Shown: piece after piece, positions 35,642 to 45,471 of the stretch
Layout: each line of letters begins with the position of its first letter
How positions within the stretch are numbered: the first letter of the stretch is position 1
Source of the DNA: MH13 sp040219355
GTDB lineage: Bacteria; Pseudomonadota; Alphaproteobacteria; Rhizobiales; MH13
Assembly: GCA_040219355.1 (NCBI GenBank)
Contig: JAVJSN010000015.1
Span: 248,001 to 312,000, forward strand
DNA: 64,000 nt
Reading direction: 5' to 3'
Notes under the pieces: model-generated
What the model was told of the DNA's origin: nothing
Database searches by the model: none
What the model saw: only the letters and a program-made list of their open reading frames with translations
Made by a program: the position numbers and the translations under genes

Positions 35642-38475
35642 TGCACCAGCCGCTCAAGCAGGGCGGGAATGTGCACCTGGTCGGCTTTGTAATTGCCGGT
35701 CATGACGTACATACCGATGTTGACGCCGGTGCGGTAGGCAAACTCGCGTTGTAGCCTATCAGGCGGTGAGGTTGCGTAGAGCGGTCGGCCATCGGACGAC
35801 AGCGCCCAAGCCGATGCCATATCGTTGCCGGTGATCATGATGGGTGAGACGCCATCGCCGCCACGCGCGGGCCGGTTAACGCCCTCTGGATCCTCAGGCA
35901 GCGCCTCTACCCAGAGTGGTCCGGTGGCAAAGCGACCAGGAAAACTGTCGAGCAGATAGAAGCTTTTGGTCAACACATGATCGTCAGGTACAGGTTCCAG
36001 CGGTGGAATATCCAGCGCCGAGAGGAGCGTGCGCAGGTTAGCCGTCTGTGGGCTAATCGAGGCGTTGGTGATGCTCATCGCCTCATCGCGGGTGTCGAAA
36101 AGGATAGTCCCGCCATTGTTCATGTAGGCATCGATCCGGGTGATCAGCCGATCTGAGACAGCCAATGGCACGTCCGGCATGGGCCAGTAGATCAGTGGGT
36201 AAAACGCCAACTCATCTTGCGCCGGATCAATGGCCATCGGATCGCCTGGTTCAAAAGCCGTGCGCTCGGTGAGAATGCGCGACAAACCAGAAAGCCCCTC
36301 GCGGGAGCGTTGATCGATCTGACGATCACCGGTCACAACATAAGCAAGCCGTGTGGAGTTGGCGGCTGCGATCAAGCGACTGATCTCTGACTGCTCGCTG
36401 CTGTTGGACTGGGCCAGGGCAGGCGATGGTGCGAGGGCATTGCCACCGATTAGACATGCTGTCAGCAAGGCTAAACTGAATGCTGCGCTTGCACTGCGGG
36501 TGGCAGAGAGACCCGCGATAGCACCTGAGAGAACAAGCACGATCACCGTGTCTGCCAGAGCGAGTACAACCGCGAAACTTAACAATGCGGGGCGCAGAGA
36601 CAAGGATTCATCGGCGCCAATTTCCAACAGCTCCACGTCTGATTGGGTGATCAGTGCCGGATCTTCTGGCGTAAAGTTTGGCGGATCATCAAACAGATTG
36701 AGCGCACGGGGACCACTTGCTGGACCGTAAAACCCTGGCGGGTTTTCAAGGGTCGGTGTGGCTGGTGCCCCCGATAGGAGCAATCCTTCGACATGTTGAG
36801 GTGGGCTGCCCAGTGTGCCGAAAGCGCTTAGCGTTGTACGCGGTGTCAGGGTGGTTTCGTCGCTTGGGCCAAAGGATGCTGCGGAGTCAGATCGCGTTGC
36901 TGAAAACTCCACCAAGCGCGCAAGCATATCGACGAAGAGGCCAGAGAGTGGCAAGTTGGACCAGCCGGTATCGGCGGTGACATGGAACAGCACCAACTGG
37001 CCCGAACCGCGGGCCTCGCCAGTGACGAGTGGGGTTGAGTCGGCCAGTTCTGCATAGGTGCGTGCTGCAAGCGCTGCGCCTGGCTCGCTCAGCACTTGGC
37101 GCTCGATGGTAACATCCTGTGGGATTGGAAGGCCCGCAAATGGGCTGCCGGATGAAAACGGCGCGATGCTTTGCGGTTCCTCCCAGGTCAGTGCGCCACC
37201 AAGCTGACGGTCCACGGCGCGCAGTGGCACTGGGATCAGATCATCCCCTGATTGCGTTAGCCCGGTGGAGGCAAAGCGGATCAGCACACCACCCTCTTCG
37301 ATCCACGGTTCGAGCAATGATACCGTGGAAGGAATGAGGCTTGCCACGTCAACAAGCACGATGACGCTGGCATCCTGTTCGATCATTGCTTCGATCTCGC
37401 CGTTTGTGTCACCGGAACGTGGGACAATGACATCTGCCGTTGGACGCAGAGCGCGTTCCACATAGGTTGTGCCCGAGAGGAGCGGCTGGGCCTGGTCGCT
37501 GCGCTCAGCACCGACAATTCCAACACGCCGCCGCTCCAGCCGATCATCAACCAGAACAACTTCTCCGGCGTGCTGTGTAGGCACGACGGCAATGCGGGCG
37601 ATGTCGTTGCGCAAATCGAGAGGCAGGTCGAAGGCGATACGGGTTTGCAACAGCCCATCGAGGTCAAACAGGGGGGCCAGGCCGAGCTGCCGGCCTGCGC
37701 CATCCAGCGCTGTCACCGAGCGAGCACCGGAACTGTTTTGACCGCCAATTGGTGTGACCACAACTGCTGGCCCATCGCTGCCGCCGTCCAGAGTGAGTGT
37801 GAACGCTGGTGCAGTTGCGTTCACCCAATTTATCGCGTGGTCTTGAGCTCGTTGGTCCAGCCAATCCTGAGTGTCGCCATCGCGCGCAAGCCCATTAGAA
37901 AGCCAAACGATGCTCGCCTCTTGCCACGCTGTGGTTGCGAGCAGTGCATCCAATGCTGTGCGCAACTCTGTTGTATCGGTTTCAACGGGCTGTGGTTGGA
38001 GGCTTGCCAGGCTGGCCAAAGCCTCAGCGCGGTCGTCAGGTAAAGGAGACGCAGATCTTGGTTGCGGGAATGCGAAGATGCCAACGGGGCGATCACTTGA
38101 ACTGGCGGCATCAATGATCCGTTCAGCTTGGGCCACGCGTTGATCCCAATCAGGTGTCGCAGCCCAATCGGTTTCTATGACAATAAGCACTGGCGAGGAG
38201 GCGTCACCGGATAATGTAATAGGGTCAGATGCGCGTAAGATTGGTCCAGCAAAGGCAAGAATAAGTAGGGCGAGCAACGCCATGCGCAGGGCCAGCAGCC
38301 ACCATGGTGTTTTCACCGGTGTTTCTTCAGCTTTGGTCAGTTTTTCAAGCAGCCGCAGGGGCGGAAACAGCGTTGTTGCCGGTTGCGGGGGCGTTGCCCG
38401 CAGCAGCCACCAAAGTGCCGGTAAGGCGACCAGCCCGACAAGCGCTAAGGGTGCAAGAAAGCTAAGCGCGCCCAT
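35638..38475 (-). CDS. BatA/DUF4159 domain membrane protein
   Basis: 945 residues. The N-terminus is a BatA-type anchor with two membrane segments (FLAPLALVGLVALPALWWLL and ALRMALLALLILAFAGPIL). Then comes a VWA-like region, another membrane segment near residue 650 (SFAVVLALADTVIVLVLSGA) and a further one before a C-terminal DUF4159 domain (LAYVVTGDRQID through MPDVPLAVSDRLI). It is one of four genes in a tight operon after MoxR and DUF58. Function unknown. Confidence 0.88.
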   Translation of the reverse strand: MGALSFLAPLALVGLVALPALWWLLRATPPQPATTLFPPLRLLEKLTKAEETPVKTPWWLLALRMALLALLILAFAGPILRASDPITLSGDASSPVLIVIETDWAATPDWDQRVAQAERIIDAASSSDRPVGIFAFPQPRSASPLPDDRAEALASLASLQPQPVETDTTELRTALDALLATTAWQEASIVWLSNGLARDGDTQDWLDQRAQDHAINWVNATAPAFTLTLDGGSDGPAVVVTPIGGQNSSGARSVTALDGAGRQLGLAPLFDLDGLLQTRIAFDLPLDLRNDIARIAVVPTQHAGEVVLVDDRLERRRVGIVGAERSDQAQPLLSGTTYVERALRPTADVIVPRSGDTNGEIEAMIEQDASVIVLVDVASLIPSTVSLLEPWIEEGGVLIRFASTGLTQSGDDLIPVPLRAVDRQLGGALTWEEPQSIAPFSSGSPFAGLPIPQDVTIERQVLSEPGAALAARTYAELADSTPLVTGEARGSGQLVLFHVTADTGWSNLPLSGLFVDMLARLVEFSATRSDSAASFGPSDETTLTPRTTLSAFGTLGSPPQHVEGLLLSGAPATPTLENPPGFYGPASGPRALNLFDDPPNFTPEDPALITQSDVELLEIGADESLSLRPALLSFAVVLALADTVIVLVLSGAIAGLSATRSASAAFSLALLTACLIGGNALAPSPALAQSNSSEQSEISRLIAAANSTRLAYVVTGDRQIDQRSREGLSGLSRILTERTAFEPGDPMAIDPAQDELAFYPLIYWPMPDVPLAVSDRLITRIDAYMNNGGTILFDTRDEAMSITNASISPQTANLRTLLSALDIPPLEPVPDDHVLTKSFYLLDSFPGRFATGPLWVEALPEDPEGVNRPARGGDGVSPIMITGNDMASAWALSSDGRPLYATSPPDRLQREFAYRTGVNIGMYVMTGNYKADQVHIPALLERLVQ

Positions 38476-39417
38476 CTAACGGTCCCGTGCGCGCGACAGC
38501 GCTTCATGAACACTGAGCAGCGGCGTCGCTGCGGGCCGGTCGGTGTGCGAGATGGTGTGGCTCCAGCCACGGGCGCGGGAAATTTGGCGAAGCTCATCAG
38601 TGAAGGCTCGAAACAAGGTTTGATAGGGCTGCTGCCAGCTTTCAGCGCGCCCGGCAATGATAGCGCTGGAATGTTTGTCGAGCGGCTGGAAACGCATCCG
38701 TCCCTTGAACGGAAAGGCTTCCTCCACGGGGTCGACGATCTGCACCAGGTGAGCGCGTGCTCCGCGTGCCACAAGCTGATCGACCAGTTGCCGACGGCTT
38801 GCTTCGTCAAACAAGAAGTCGGACAGGATGATCACATCCTCGCGCGGCTTGACGGCCGTCATGTCTGACCAACGCAGCTTGCCGGATTTGTCGGTGTCGC
38901 GTGTGATCAGCTCCAGTGCCATGGTGTTGAGGGCTGCGTGGCCGGCCTTTGGTCGCTCTCCGCCGATAAGGCCAACGCGTTCTCCGCCCTTGGTGAGCAT
39001 GGCCGCCAGAGCCAGCGCCATCAGCACGGCGCGGTCGCGTTTGGGTTCTCGTGCATCGGGCGACGCAAAACGCATGGAGGACGACATGTCCACGGACAGG
39101 CGAACCGTATGGGCGCTTTCCCACTCCATCTCACGCACAAACAGTGCATCGCCTCGGGCTGAACGGCGCCAATCGATGCGGCTGGAAGCATCACCTGAGC
39201 CATACTGACGGAACTGCCAGAAGGATTGGCCAGCGCCGGCACGCTTGCGACCGTGCAGGCCAGCCAGCAGTGAGGCGGCGAGGTTTCTCGCCTCCACCAT
39301 CAAGTCCGGCAGGGCATCGGCCAAAGCGCGCGGGCGCGTACCAAGATCCAGCGGATCAAGGGGTTTGAGACCGCCTGGTCCCTGCGTTGCGCTTGTTTGG
39401 CCAGGCCATGTGATCAC
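38476..39417 (-). CDS. DUF58 domain protein
   Basis: 313 residues. The conserved DUF58 core is FRQYGSGDASSRIDWRRSAR (69-88), followed by a VWA-like DMSSSMRF (110-117). DUF58 proteins are regular partners of MoxR ATPases. It overlaps the MoxR gene by 4 bases at its start and abuts the DUF4159 gene without a gap. Confidence 0.93.
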   Translation of the reverse strand: MITWPGQTSATQGPGGLKPLDPLDLGTRPRALADALPDLMVEARNLAASLLAGLHGRKRAGAGQSFWQFRQYGSGDASSRIDWRRSARGDALFVREMEWESAHTVRLSVDMSSSMRFASPDAREPKRDRAVLMALALAAMLTKGGERVGLIGGERPKAGHAALNTMALELITRDTDKSGKLRWSDMTAVKPREDVIILSDFLFDEASRRQLVDQLVARGARAHLVQIVDPVEEAFPFKGRMRFQPLDKHSSAIIAGRAESWQQPYQTLFRAFTDELRQISRARGWSHTISHTDRPAATPLLSVHEALSRARDR

Positions 39418-40430
39418 AAAAGCGCCTCAACCAGCTTGGCAACCAGGTCGCGTCGGGTCACGCCTTCTGCTCGTGCGGCATAGGTGAGTGCCATGCGGTG
39501 GCGCAGAACAGGCTCGGCCAGAGCTGCGACATCATCTTTGGAGGGTGCGAAACGACCATCAAGAAGCGCGCGGGCGCGTGTTGCAAGCATCAGCGCTTGG
39601 GAGGCACGTGGGCCCGGACCCCAATCGAGGTGATCACCAACCACAGGGTGAGCTTCTGGGCCGGGACGGGCACCGCGCACCAAATCAAGGATCGCGTCAG
39701 CAACCTGCTCGCCCACCGGCATGGCACGCACCAGCTTCTGCGCGGCGATCAGTTCCTGCGGACCCATGACGGCTTCGGGTGTTCGTTCAGTCTCGCCGGT
39801 GGTGAGGCGCAGCATGGCGCGCTCTGCCGCGCGATCGGGAAACCCTATTTCGATTTCCAGCAAAAACCTGTCGAGCTGCGCTTCGGGCAGCGGGTAGGTG
39901 CCTTCCTGTTCAATAGGGTTCTGGGTGGCGAGCACATGAAAGGGGCTTGGCAGATCATGGCGTGTTCCGGCCACAGTGACATGATGCTCCTGCATTGCCT
40001 GTAGCAAGGCCGATTGGGTGCGCGGGCTTGCACGATTGATTTCATCGGCCATCAAAAGCTGAGAGAAGATGGGTCCCTGGATGAACCGGAAGGCACGCGA
40101 TCCGCTGGCGCTTTCTTCCAGAACTTCGGCGCCCAAAATGTCGGATGGCAGAAGATCGGGTGTGAATTGAACGCGACGCGCGCCGAGCGACAGGACGGTG
40201 CCAAGCGTTTCAACCAATTTGGTTTTCGCCAATCCGGGAAGCCCGACAAGCAAAACATGACCACCGCACAGAAGGCCAACAAGCGTGTTCTCGATGACCT
40301 GTTCTTGGCCAAGGATAATATCGCCAATGGCCTGCTTGGCCGACGAGAGCCGGTCCGCCATGGCGCGTGCTTGGTCGGTGATCGCTGCAGTGTCAGCAGT
40401 GGTGGGGTGGTCCAGATCGGTATCGGGCAC
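39414..40430 (-). CDS. MoxR-family AAA+ ATPase
   Basis: 338 residues. Walker A GLPGLAKT (63-70), Walker B LLMADE (125-130) and sensor ATQNPIEQEGTYPLPEAQLD identify a MoxR chaperone-like ATPase. Such proteins load metal or fold partner VWA proteins, here presumably the products of the three genes that follow. First gene of the operon. The 279 bases between it and DUF1285 hold only promoters and a small CGCCC/GGGCG hairpin (40606-40621). Confidence 0.94.
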   Translation of the reverse strand: MPDTDLDHPTTADTAAITDQARAMADRLSSAKQAIGDIILGQEQVIENTLVGLLCGGHVLLVGLPGLAKTKLVETLGTVLSLGARRVQFTPDLLPSDILGAEVLEESASGSRAFRFIQGPIFSQLLMADEINRASPRTQSALLQAMQEHHVTVAGTRHDLPSPFHVLATQNPIEQEGTYPLPEAQLDRFLLEIEIGFPDRAAERAMLRLTTGETERTPEAVMGPQELIAAQKLVRAMPVGEQVADAILDLVRGARPGPEAHPVVGDHLDWGPGPRASQALMLATRARALLDGRFAPSKDDVAALAEPVLRHRMALTYAARAEGVTRRDLVAKLVEALL

Positions 40431-40709
40431 AAAGGGCTCCTGCGAGGTGGTGGTGTAGTGGTGTTTGACACTCGCGCACGGTCAGTGGGCGCATGGCCGA
40501 TTCTTTGGTGGTATCTTAGCCTTATTGTTGCGGTTCATGGCGCCTTTTTGTCAGTCGATCGGCAAGGATGGTTTATCAGTATTGCTGCGAGGCGATGTAA
40601 GGCTCGCCCATTCGACGGGCGTGATGCAAGCAGGTTGAGTATGGATCGTGACGGCTGCGCGATCACATTAGGATAAAAGATAGGCTCTTTGGAGAGACTG
40701 GAAACGGCT

Positions 40710-41297
40710 ATGGCGAAGGCATCTGAGGAAAACACCGAAACTCCACCAGCGTTTTCCGCACTGCTGCAGGCTGCCGCTTCAGGAAAGCGCAACCCCCCAG
40801 TTGATCAATGGAATCCCGCGCTGTGCGGCGCAATCGATGTTCGCATCGCCGCTGATGGCACATGGTATCATGAGGGGCGGCCGATCCGGCGCTCTCGCCT
40901 TGTCAAGCTGTTCTCGTCAATCCTGCGCAAAGATGAGGATGGTGTTACCTATCTTGTTACGCCACACGAGAAGCTTTCGATCAGGGTGGATGACGCACCG
41001 TTGGTGGTGGTCGATTACGCCGCCAAGCCGACCTCGAAGGGCGATGTTCTGGTCCTGCGAACCTCAATGGGCGACGTTGTCGAAGTTGACGAAAGGCATC
41101 CTCTCCGCTTTATCCAGGAGGTTGGCAGCTACGGGCTGAAACCCTATGTACTGGTGCGTGGTCGTATCGAGGCGCTGCTCAATCGTGCTACCACAATGGC
41201 ACTCGTGAACGATGAACGCTTTGTTGATCTGACCCAAGAGACGCCTGTTCTGCGTTCTGGTGGCCAGAGATTTCCCATCTTGCCCGATGAAGTTTGA
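40710..41297 (+). CDS. DUF1285 domain protein
   Basis: 195 residues from ATG 40710; a TTG at 40689 is possible. The conserved DUF1285 stretch is DVRIAADGTWYHEGRPIRR then LVKLFSSILRKDEDG and TPHEKLSIRV. The family has a solved fold but no known function. It is the first gene of a plus-strand run with CoA pyrophosphatase, DUF6111 and CCA transferase, an order conserved in alphaproteobacteria. Confidence 0.88.
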   Translation: MAKASEENTETPPAFSALLQAAASGKRNPPVDQWNPALCGAIDVRIAADGTWYHEGRPIRRSRLVKLFSSILRKDEDGVTYLVTPHEKLSIRVDDAPLVVVDYAAKPTSKGDVLVLRTSMGDVVEVDERHPLRFIQEVGSYGLKPYVLVRGRIEALLNRATTMALVNDERFVDLTQETPVLRSGGQRFPILPDEV

Positions 41298-41333
41298 GCG
41301 AGCGCCCTTTCGTCACGCTTAAAGGATCTGCCT

Positions 41334-42026
41334 TTGCCCCATCGGACTGATCGTAGAAATCCGCAGAACTCAGTGCTCGCAGGTCTTGATAATCACCGGT
41401 TGGCTGGCGCGCTGTTTGAGTCGTTGGAAACAGACCGCCCGGCTGTGTCCTCCAGCGCGGCCGCCAACGATCCCTCGGGCGACCATGTTCTCAACCCAGA
41501 TTTCTCCGCTTTTCGTCCTAAGGTTGGATTGAAGCCAGCTGCCGTTCTTATTGCGATTGATATGGCCAAGCCAGAGCCAGATGTAACGCTTACGGTTCGA
41601 ACGGCTACACTAAGCGCTCATGCTGGCCAGATAGCTTTTCCTGGCGGCCGTGTGGATCCTGGAGAAGATGCACAAGACACAGCGCTGCGTGAAGCGATGG
41701 AAGAGATCGCACTGCCCCCGGGTGCCGTCGAGGTGCAGGGTTTTTTGCCAAGCTATGCCTCGCGCACCGGATACCGCGTGTATCCGGTGGTTGGTGCGAT
41801 TGACGGATTGCCCCCGCTGCGACCCAGCCCTGCGGAGGTGGACGCAATTTTCCAGGTGCCGCTGGCCTTTCTGCTCGATCCGAGCAATGCTGCGCGCACC
41901 AGCCGCATCTTTGAGGGCAAGGAGCGTTTCTTTTACACCTACCACTTTGAAAATCATGCCATCTGGGGTTTGACGGCAGGCATTGTGCACCACATGTCTG
42001 AGAGACTTATCGCCCACCTGTCCTAG
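41334..42026 (+). CDS. nudL: CoA pyrophosphatase (Nudix)
   Basis: 230 residues. The Nudix box GGRVDPGEDAQDTALREAME then EIAL and the CoA-type signature before it (TVRTATLSAHAGQIAFPGG) mark a NudL-like enzyme that splits CoA to 3',5'-ADP and phosphopantetheine. A TTG start at 41334 has AAAGGA upstream. Confidence 0.9.
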   Translation: MPHRTDRRNPQNSVLAGLDNHRLAGALFESLETDRPAVSSSAAANDPSGDHVLNPDFSAFRPKVGLKPAAVLIAIDMAKPEPDVTLTVRTATLSAHAGQIAFPGGRVDPGEDAQDTALREAMEEIALPPGAVEVQGFLPSYASRTGYRVYPVVGAIDGLPPLRPSPAEVDAIFQVPLAFLLDPSNAARTSRIFEGKERFFYTYHFENHAIWGLTAGIVHHMSERLIAHLS

Positions 42027-42052
42027 TTTCCCTGTCACATTGGAGCTGTCGC

Positions 42053-42307
42053 GTGCTGCGCATTGCAATTATCAATCTTGCTCTCTTTTTGGTCCCGTTC
42101 GCGCTCTATCTGTTGTGGTCAACGGTCCGCGGCAAACGCACCGATATGCCATTTTACTGGCTTGTTGGCTCTGGTGTCGCTCTTGTTCTGGTGGCGATGA
42201 TCGCCTTCGCGCAGTTTGAAACTGGAGATGTCACGGGACAATACGAGCCGCCTCGCTTTGAGAATGGCGAGATCGTGCCCGGCAGGGTCGTTGAACCGGT
42301 CGAATGA
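42053..42307 (+). CDS. DUF6111 family small membrane protein
   Basis: 84 residues with two membrane helices (IAIINLALFLVPFALYLLW and YWLVGSGVALVLVAMIAF) and a short charged tail. Found between nudL and the CCA transferase gene in many alphaproteobacteria. Function unknown. GTG start at 42053; overlaps the next gene by 4 bases. Confidence 0.82.
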   Translation: MLRIAIINLALFLVPFALYLLWSTVRGKRTDMPFYWLVGSGVALVLVAMIAFAQFETGDVTGQYEPPRFENGEIVPGRVVEPVE

Positions 42308-43551
42308 GTAAGCCGCTCCGCAATTTGCTGAACGTGCCGGGTGTGGCGCCTGTTTTTGATGCGATCGTCAAAGACGGCGATGAGGCCTGGCTTGTTGGTG
42401 GATGTGTGCGCAACGCGCTTATGGGAGAAGCTCCCAGCGATATCGATATTGCTAGCCAGGCTTTGCCGGAAACTGTGATGGAGCGCGCGCGCGCCGCCGG
42501 TATCAAGGCTGTACCAACCGGCATTGAGCATGGCACCGTTACCCTTGTGGTGGATCATGCACCCATTGAGGTGACCACGCTGCGCCGTGATGTGCAAACC
42601 GATGGACGCCGCGCTGTTGTCGCTTTTAGCCGCGACTTGGCTGAGGATGCTGGGCGGCGTGATTTTACCATGAATGCGCTTTACGTCGATCAAAACGCGG
42701 AGTTGCACGATCCGGTTGGCGGTTTGGCAGACTTGGAAGCGCGCCGTGTACGCTTTATCGGTGATGCGGCCAAACGCATCCAAGAGGATTATCTGCGCAC
42801 GCTGCGTTATTTCCGATTTTACGGCTGGTACGGGCATGGTGCGCCGGACCGAGATGCGATCAAGGCCATCGTGGCCAACAACGCTGGTCTTGCTTCATTA
42901 TCGGCGGAGCGCGTTTGGGCCGAGTTGAAAAAAATCCTTCTTTCGCCACACGTCACCCGCTCGCTGCTTTGGATGCGTCAGACGGGTGTGTATCAGATCG
43001 TGTTGCCGGAGAGTGGGGATATGGACGGCTTTGCCCGCTTCATGCGCCTGGAAGAAGCAACCGGTGTCTACCCTGATCCGTTGCTGCGATTGATGGGTCT
43101 TTTGCCGCCAAAGGCAAGCGAGCGGGTGAAGAACTTGGCCGAGCGATTGAAATTGTCAAGTGCCGAGCGTGACCGCATGATGGCGGCTATGGAAACCGAT
43201 GCAGCGCTCGACAGTCTTTCGTTGTCTGAGCCAAAACGCTTGCGCACGGCGCTTTATGAGCATGGTGAGCGGGCGATGCGCGATGTGTTGTTTCTGCAAG
43301 CTGCCCGCGCGCTGGATGTTGATCCCGAACAGGATTTGCCAGATGGCGAAGCGGATCGTGTTACACGGATGTGGAACCTGTCTGATACCTGGACGAAGCC
43401 ATCTATGCCGGTCTCGGGCAAGGATTTGTTGATGCGCGGTGTTCCAGCTGGGCCGCAACTCGGCTCTGCGTTGAAAATGATGGAAGGCGCCTGGGTCGCC
43501 TCTGATTTCACGATGACCCGCGCTGAACTTTTGGCCGTTTTGAAGACTTAA
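42304..43551 (+). CDS. cca: CCA tRNA nucleotidyltransferase
   Basis: 415 residues. Adds or repairs the 3' CCA of tRNA. The class II head has LVGGCVRNALMGEAPSDIDI (metal-binding D-x-D), then RRDVQTDGRR and RDFTMNALYVD; the helical body binds tRNA. The gene could also be a poly(A) polymerase by sequence alone, but this genomic context is that of the CCA enzyme. It ends 4 bases inside the convergent acetyltransferase gene. Confidence 0.92.
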   Translation: MSKPLRNLLNVPGVAPVFDAIVKDGDEAWLVGGCVRNALMGEAPSDIDIASQALPETVMERARAAGIKAVPTGIEHGTVTLVVDHAPIEVTTLRRDVQTDGRRAVVAFSRDLAEDAGRRDFTMNALYVDQNAELHDPVGGLADLEARRVRFIGDAAKRIQEDYLRTLRYFRFYGWYGHGAPDRDAIKAIVANNAGLASLSAERVWAELKKILLSPHVTRSLLWMRQTGVYQIVLPESGDMDGFARFMRLEEATGVYPDPLLRLMGLLPPKASERVKNLAERLKLSSAERDRMMAAMETDAALDSLSLSEPKRLRTALYEHGERAMRDVLFLQAARALDVDPEQDLPDGEADRVTRMWNLSDTWTKPSMPVSGKDLLMRGVPAGPQLGSALKMMEGAWVASDFTMTRAELLAVLKT

Positions 43552-44027
43552 ACGTTGCCAAGTGCGGCGAGCGCTTCGCCGTCCCATCGCAGATAGGCTT
43601 TTGCTGTGTCATGAGCGCCCAACCGTTCATACAGTGTGCGGGCACCATCGTTACCAGCATCAACAGTCAGATCGAGGCGTGAGCCTTTGCGGCGCACGGT
43701 CTCTTTGGCGCTGGCTTTGATAAGAGCCTCGCCAACGCCTTGGCCGCGCGCGATTTGCGACACAAAGATGTCTTTCAGAAACCAAGCCGTTGAGAGATCG
43801 CCTGCTGGGAAAAGCGGGCAGATGACGGCGTGGCCGACTGGCTTGCCGTTCTTGACGGCGATGAGCATCACACTGTCGCTGGTCTTCTCAAACCAGTGGG
43901 TGAGCTTTCGTCGGGCTATCGTCTCATCGATGGCGTTATCACCCAGATAGTGGGTTTCCATCTCAAGGCAGAGCGGCACCAGCGCAGTTACATCGCTCAG
44001 TGTCGCCAATCGAATGCTGAAACTCAC
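43548..44027 (-). CDS. GNAT-family N-acetyltransferase
   Basis: 159 residues. The acetyl-CoA motif is FLKDIFVSQIARGQGVGEAL followed by LDLTVDAGNDGARTLYERLG, which fits spermidine/diamine or amino-acid type acetyltransferases. Substrate unknown. Last gene of trmL-hemF-GNAT, joined by 4-base overlaps. Confidence 0.88.
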   Translation of the reverse strand: MSFSIRLATLSDVTALVPLCLEMETHYLGDNAIDETIARRKLTHWFEKTSDSVMLIAVKNGKPVGHAVICPLFPAGDLSTAWFLKDIFVSQIARGQGVGEALIKASAKETVRRKGSRLDLTVDAGNDGARTLYERLGAHDTAKAYLRWDGEALAALGNV

Positions 44028-44959
44028 GGAAAGCGCACTTCTGGCGGCATGGACGATAGGATGGCGTTCACATTGCCACCCGTTTTGAGGCCAAAAATCG
44101 TACCGCGATCATAAAGCAGATTGAACTCCACATAACGTCCACGACGAACCAGCTGCTCATGGCGCTGTTCTTGGGTAAAAGGCGTGTCCCAGTTTTCGCG
44201 CACCAGTTTGGGATAGATATCGGCAAAGCTGCGACCCACCGATTGGGTAAGCGCGAAATCGGCGTCCCAATTTCCTGAGTTCAAATAGTCGTAGAAAATG
44301 CCGCCAATGCCACGCGGTTCATCGCGGTGTGGCAGATAAAAGTAATCTTCACACCATGCTTTGAACGCCGCGTAGTTGGCCTGGGCATGACCCTCGCAGG
44401 CCAATTCCATCGCCTCATGGAAGGCAAGGGTGTCTGGGTCGGTCTGGTTGCGCCGTGCATCTAACACCGGTGTCAGGTCGGCGCCGCCGCCAAACCATTG
44501 GCGCGTGGTGACCACCATGCGGGTGTTCATGTGAACCGCTGGAATGTTGGGGTTGTGCAGGTGAGCGATCAGCGAGATACCCGACGCCCAGAAATGTGGA
44601 TCGTCTTCTGCGCCTGGGATTTGTTTTTGAAAAGCCGGCGCAAACGTGCCGTGCACGGTGGAGATGTGCACACCGACTTTTTCAAACACTCGGCCCTTCA
44701 TCAGTCCCATGGTGCCGCCGCCGCCAGGCGTGCCGTCATGGTTGGCGCGCTCGTGCGGGATGAGTTCAAAACGACCTGCCTCCAAACCTTCGGTTCCTGG
44801 TTTGCCGCCGGCTTCGTCTTCAATGCGCTCAAACGCGCCGACGATTTGATCGCGAAGTTGAGCAAACCACGCCTGCGCAGTCTCTTTTTTGGTTTCAATG
44901 TCATCAGGCAGACCGGCATGCAGTTGGTCTGGCGTAAAGATTGGGGTGAAGCTGGTCAC
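44024..44959 (-). CDS. hemF: Oxygen-dependent coproporphyrinogen III oxidase
   Basis: 311 residues. Converts coproporphyrinogen III to protoporphyrinogen IX with oxygen in heme synthesis. Strongly conserved are WFGGGADLTPVLD, YFYLPHRDEPRGIGGIFYDY and GRYVEFNLLYDRGTIFGL. It starts in an ATGA overlap with trmL. Heme demand of the bc1 operon next door fits but is not proof of a link. Confidence 0.96.
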   Translation of the reverse strand: MTSFTPIFTPDQLHAGLPDDIETKKETAQAWFAQLRDQIVGAFERIEDEAGGKPGTEGLEAGRFELIPHERANHDGTPGGGGTMGLMKGRVFEKVGVHISTVHGTFAPAFQKQIPGAEDDPHFWASGISLIAHLHNPNIPAVHMNTRMVVTTRQWFGGGADLTPVLDARRNQTDPDTLAFHEAMELACEGHAQANYAAFKAWCEDYFYLPHRDEPRGIGGIFYDYLNSGNWDADFALTQSVGRSFADIYPKLVRENWDTPFTQEQRHEQLVRRGRYVEFNLLYDRGTIFGLKTGGNVNAILSSMPPEVRFP

Positions 44960-45471
44960 TGGTGCTTGCTCCCTGTGCTGGGGCTATAATGCTCTGCGGT
45001 TTGAGACGGTGTTTGTGGAAAGTCGTTGGTCTGACGTAAAGCTTCACCGACCACAAGGCCCGCACTGACTGCCATGTTCAGCGAGCGGGCGCCTACCGCC
45101 ATGGGTATAATGAGGCGGGCATCGGCGCGTTCGTGAAGCCACTCAGGTGCCCCCGCAGTTTCTCGGCCCATTACAATCATATCGCTCTTTTGAAAGCTAA
45201 ACTCAGTGTAGGTCATGCTCGCTTTCGTGGTCATCAATACTAGACGCGGTGCCGTCCAAGCGTTGGCCGTACAAAAGGCATCAAAATCCACATGCACATG
45301 GGTTAAGGCTTTGTCACGATAGTCCATGCCAGCACGCCGCAAAGCTCTGTCATCCATCGAAAAGCCCGTGGGGCCAATTACATGCAATGGCACGTTGAGA
45401 CATGCCGACAAGCGCATCAAGGTGCCTGTATTGGCTGGAATTTCGGGCTGAAAAAGGGCGAGTGAAACCAA
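44956..45471 (-). CDS. trmL: tRNA (cytidine(34)-2'-O)-methyltransferase
   Basis: 171 residues, SPOUT fold. FQPEIPANTGTLMRLSACL at the start and MVMGRETAGAPEWLHERAD-like region (IVMGRETAGAP) with the C-terminal RSLNMAVSAGLVVGEALRQ knot are the family marks. It methylates the wobble base of leucine tRNAs. Divergent from petABC. Confidence 0.92.
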   Translation of the reverse strand: MVSLALFQPEIPANTGTLMRLSACLNVPLHVIGPTGFSMDDRALRRAGMDYRDKALTHVHVDFDAFCTANAWTAPRLVLMTTKASMTYTEFSFQKSDMIVMGRETAGAPEWLHERADARLIIPMAVGARSLNMAVSAGLVVGEALRQTNDFPQTPSQTAEHYSPSTGSKHQ

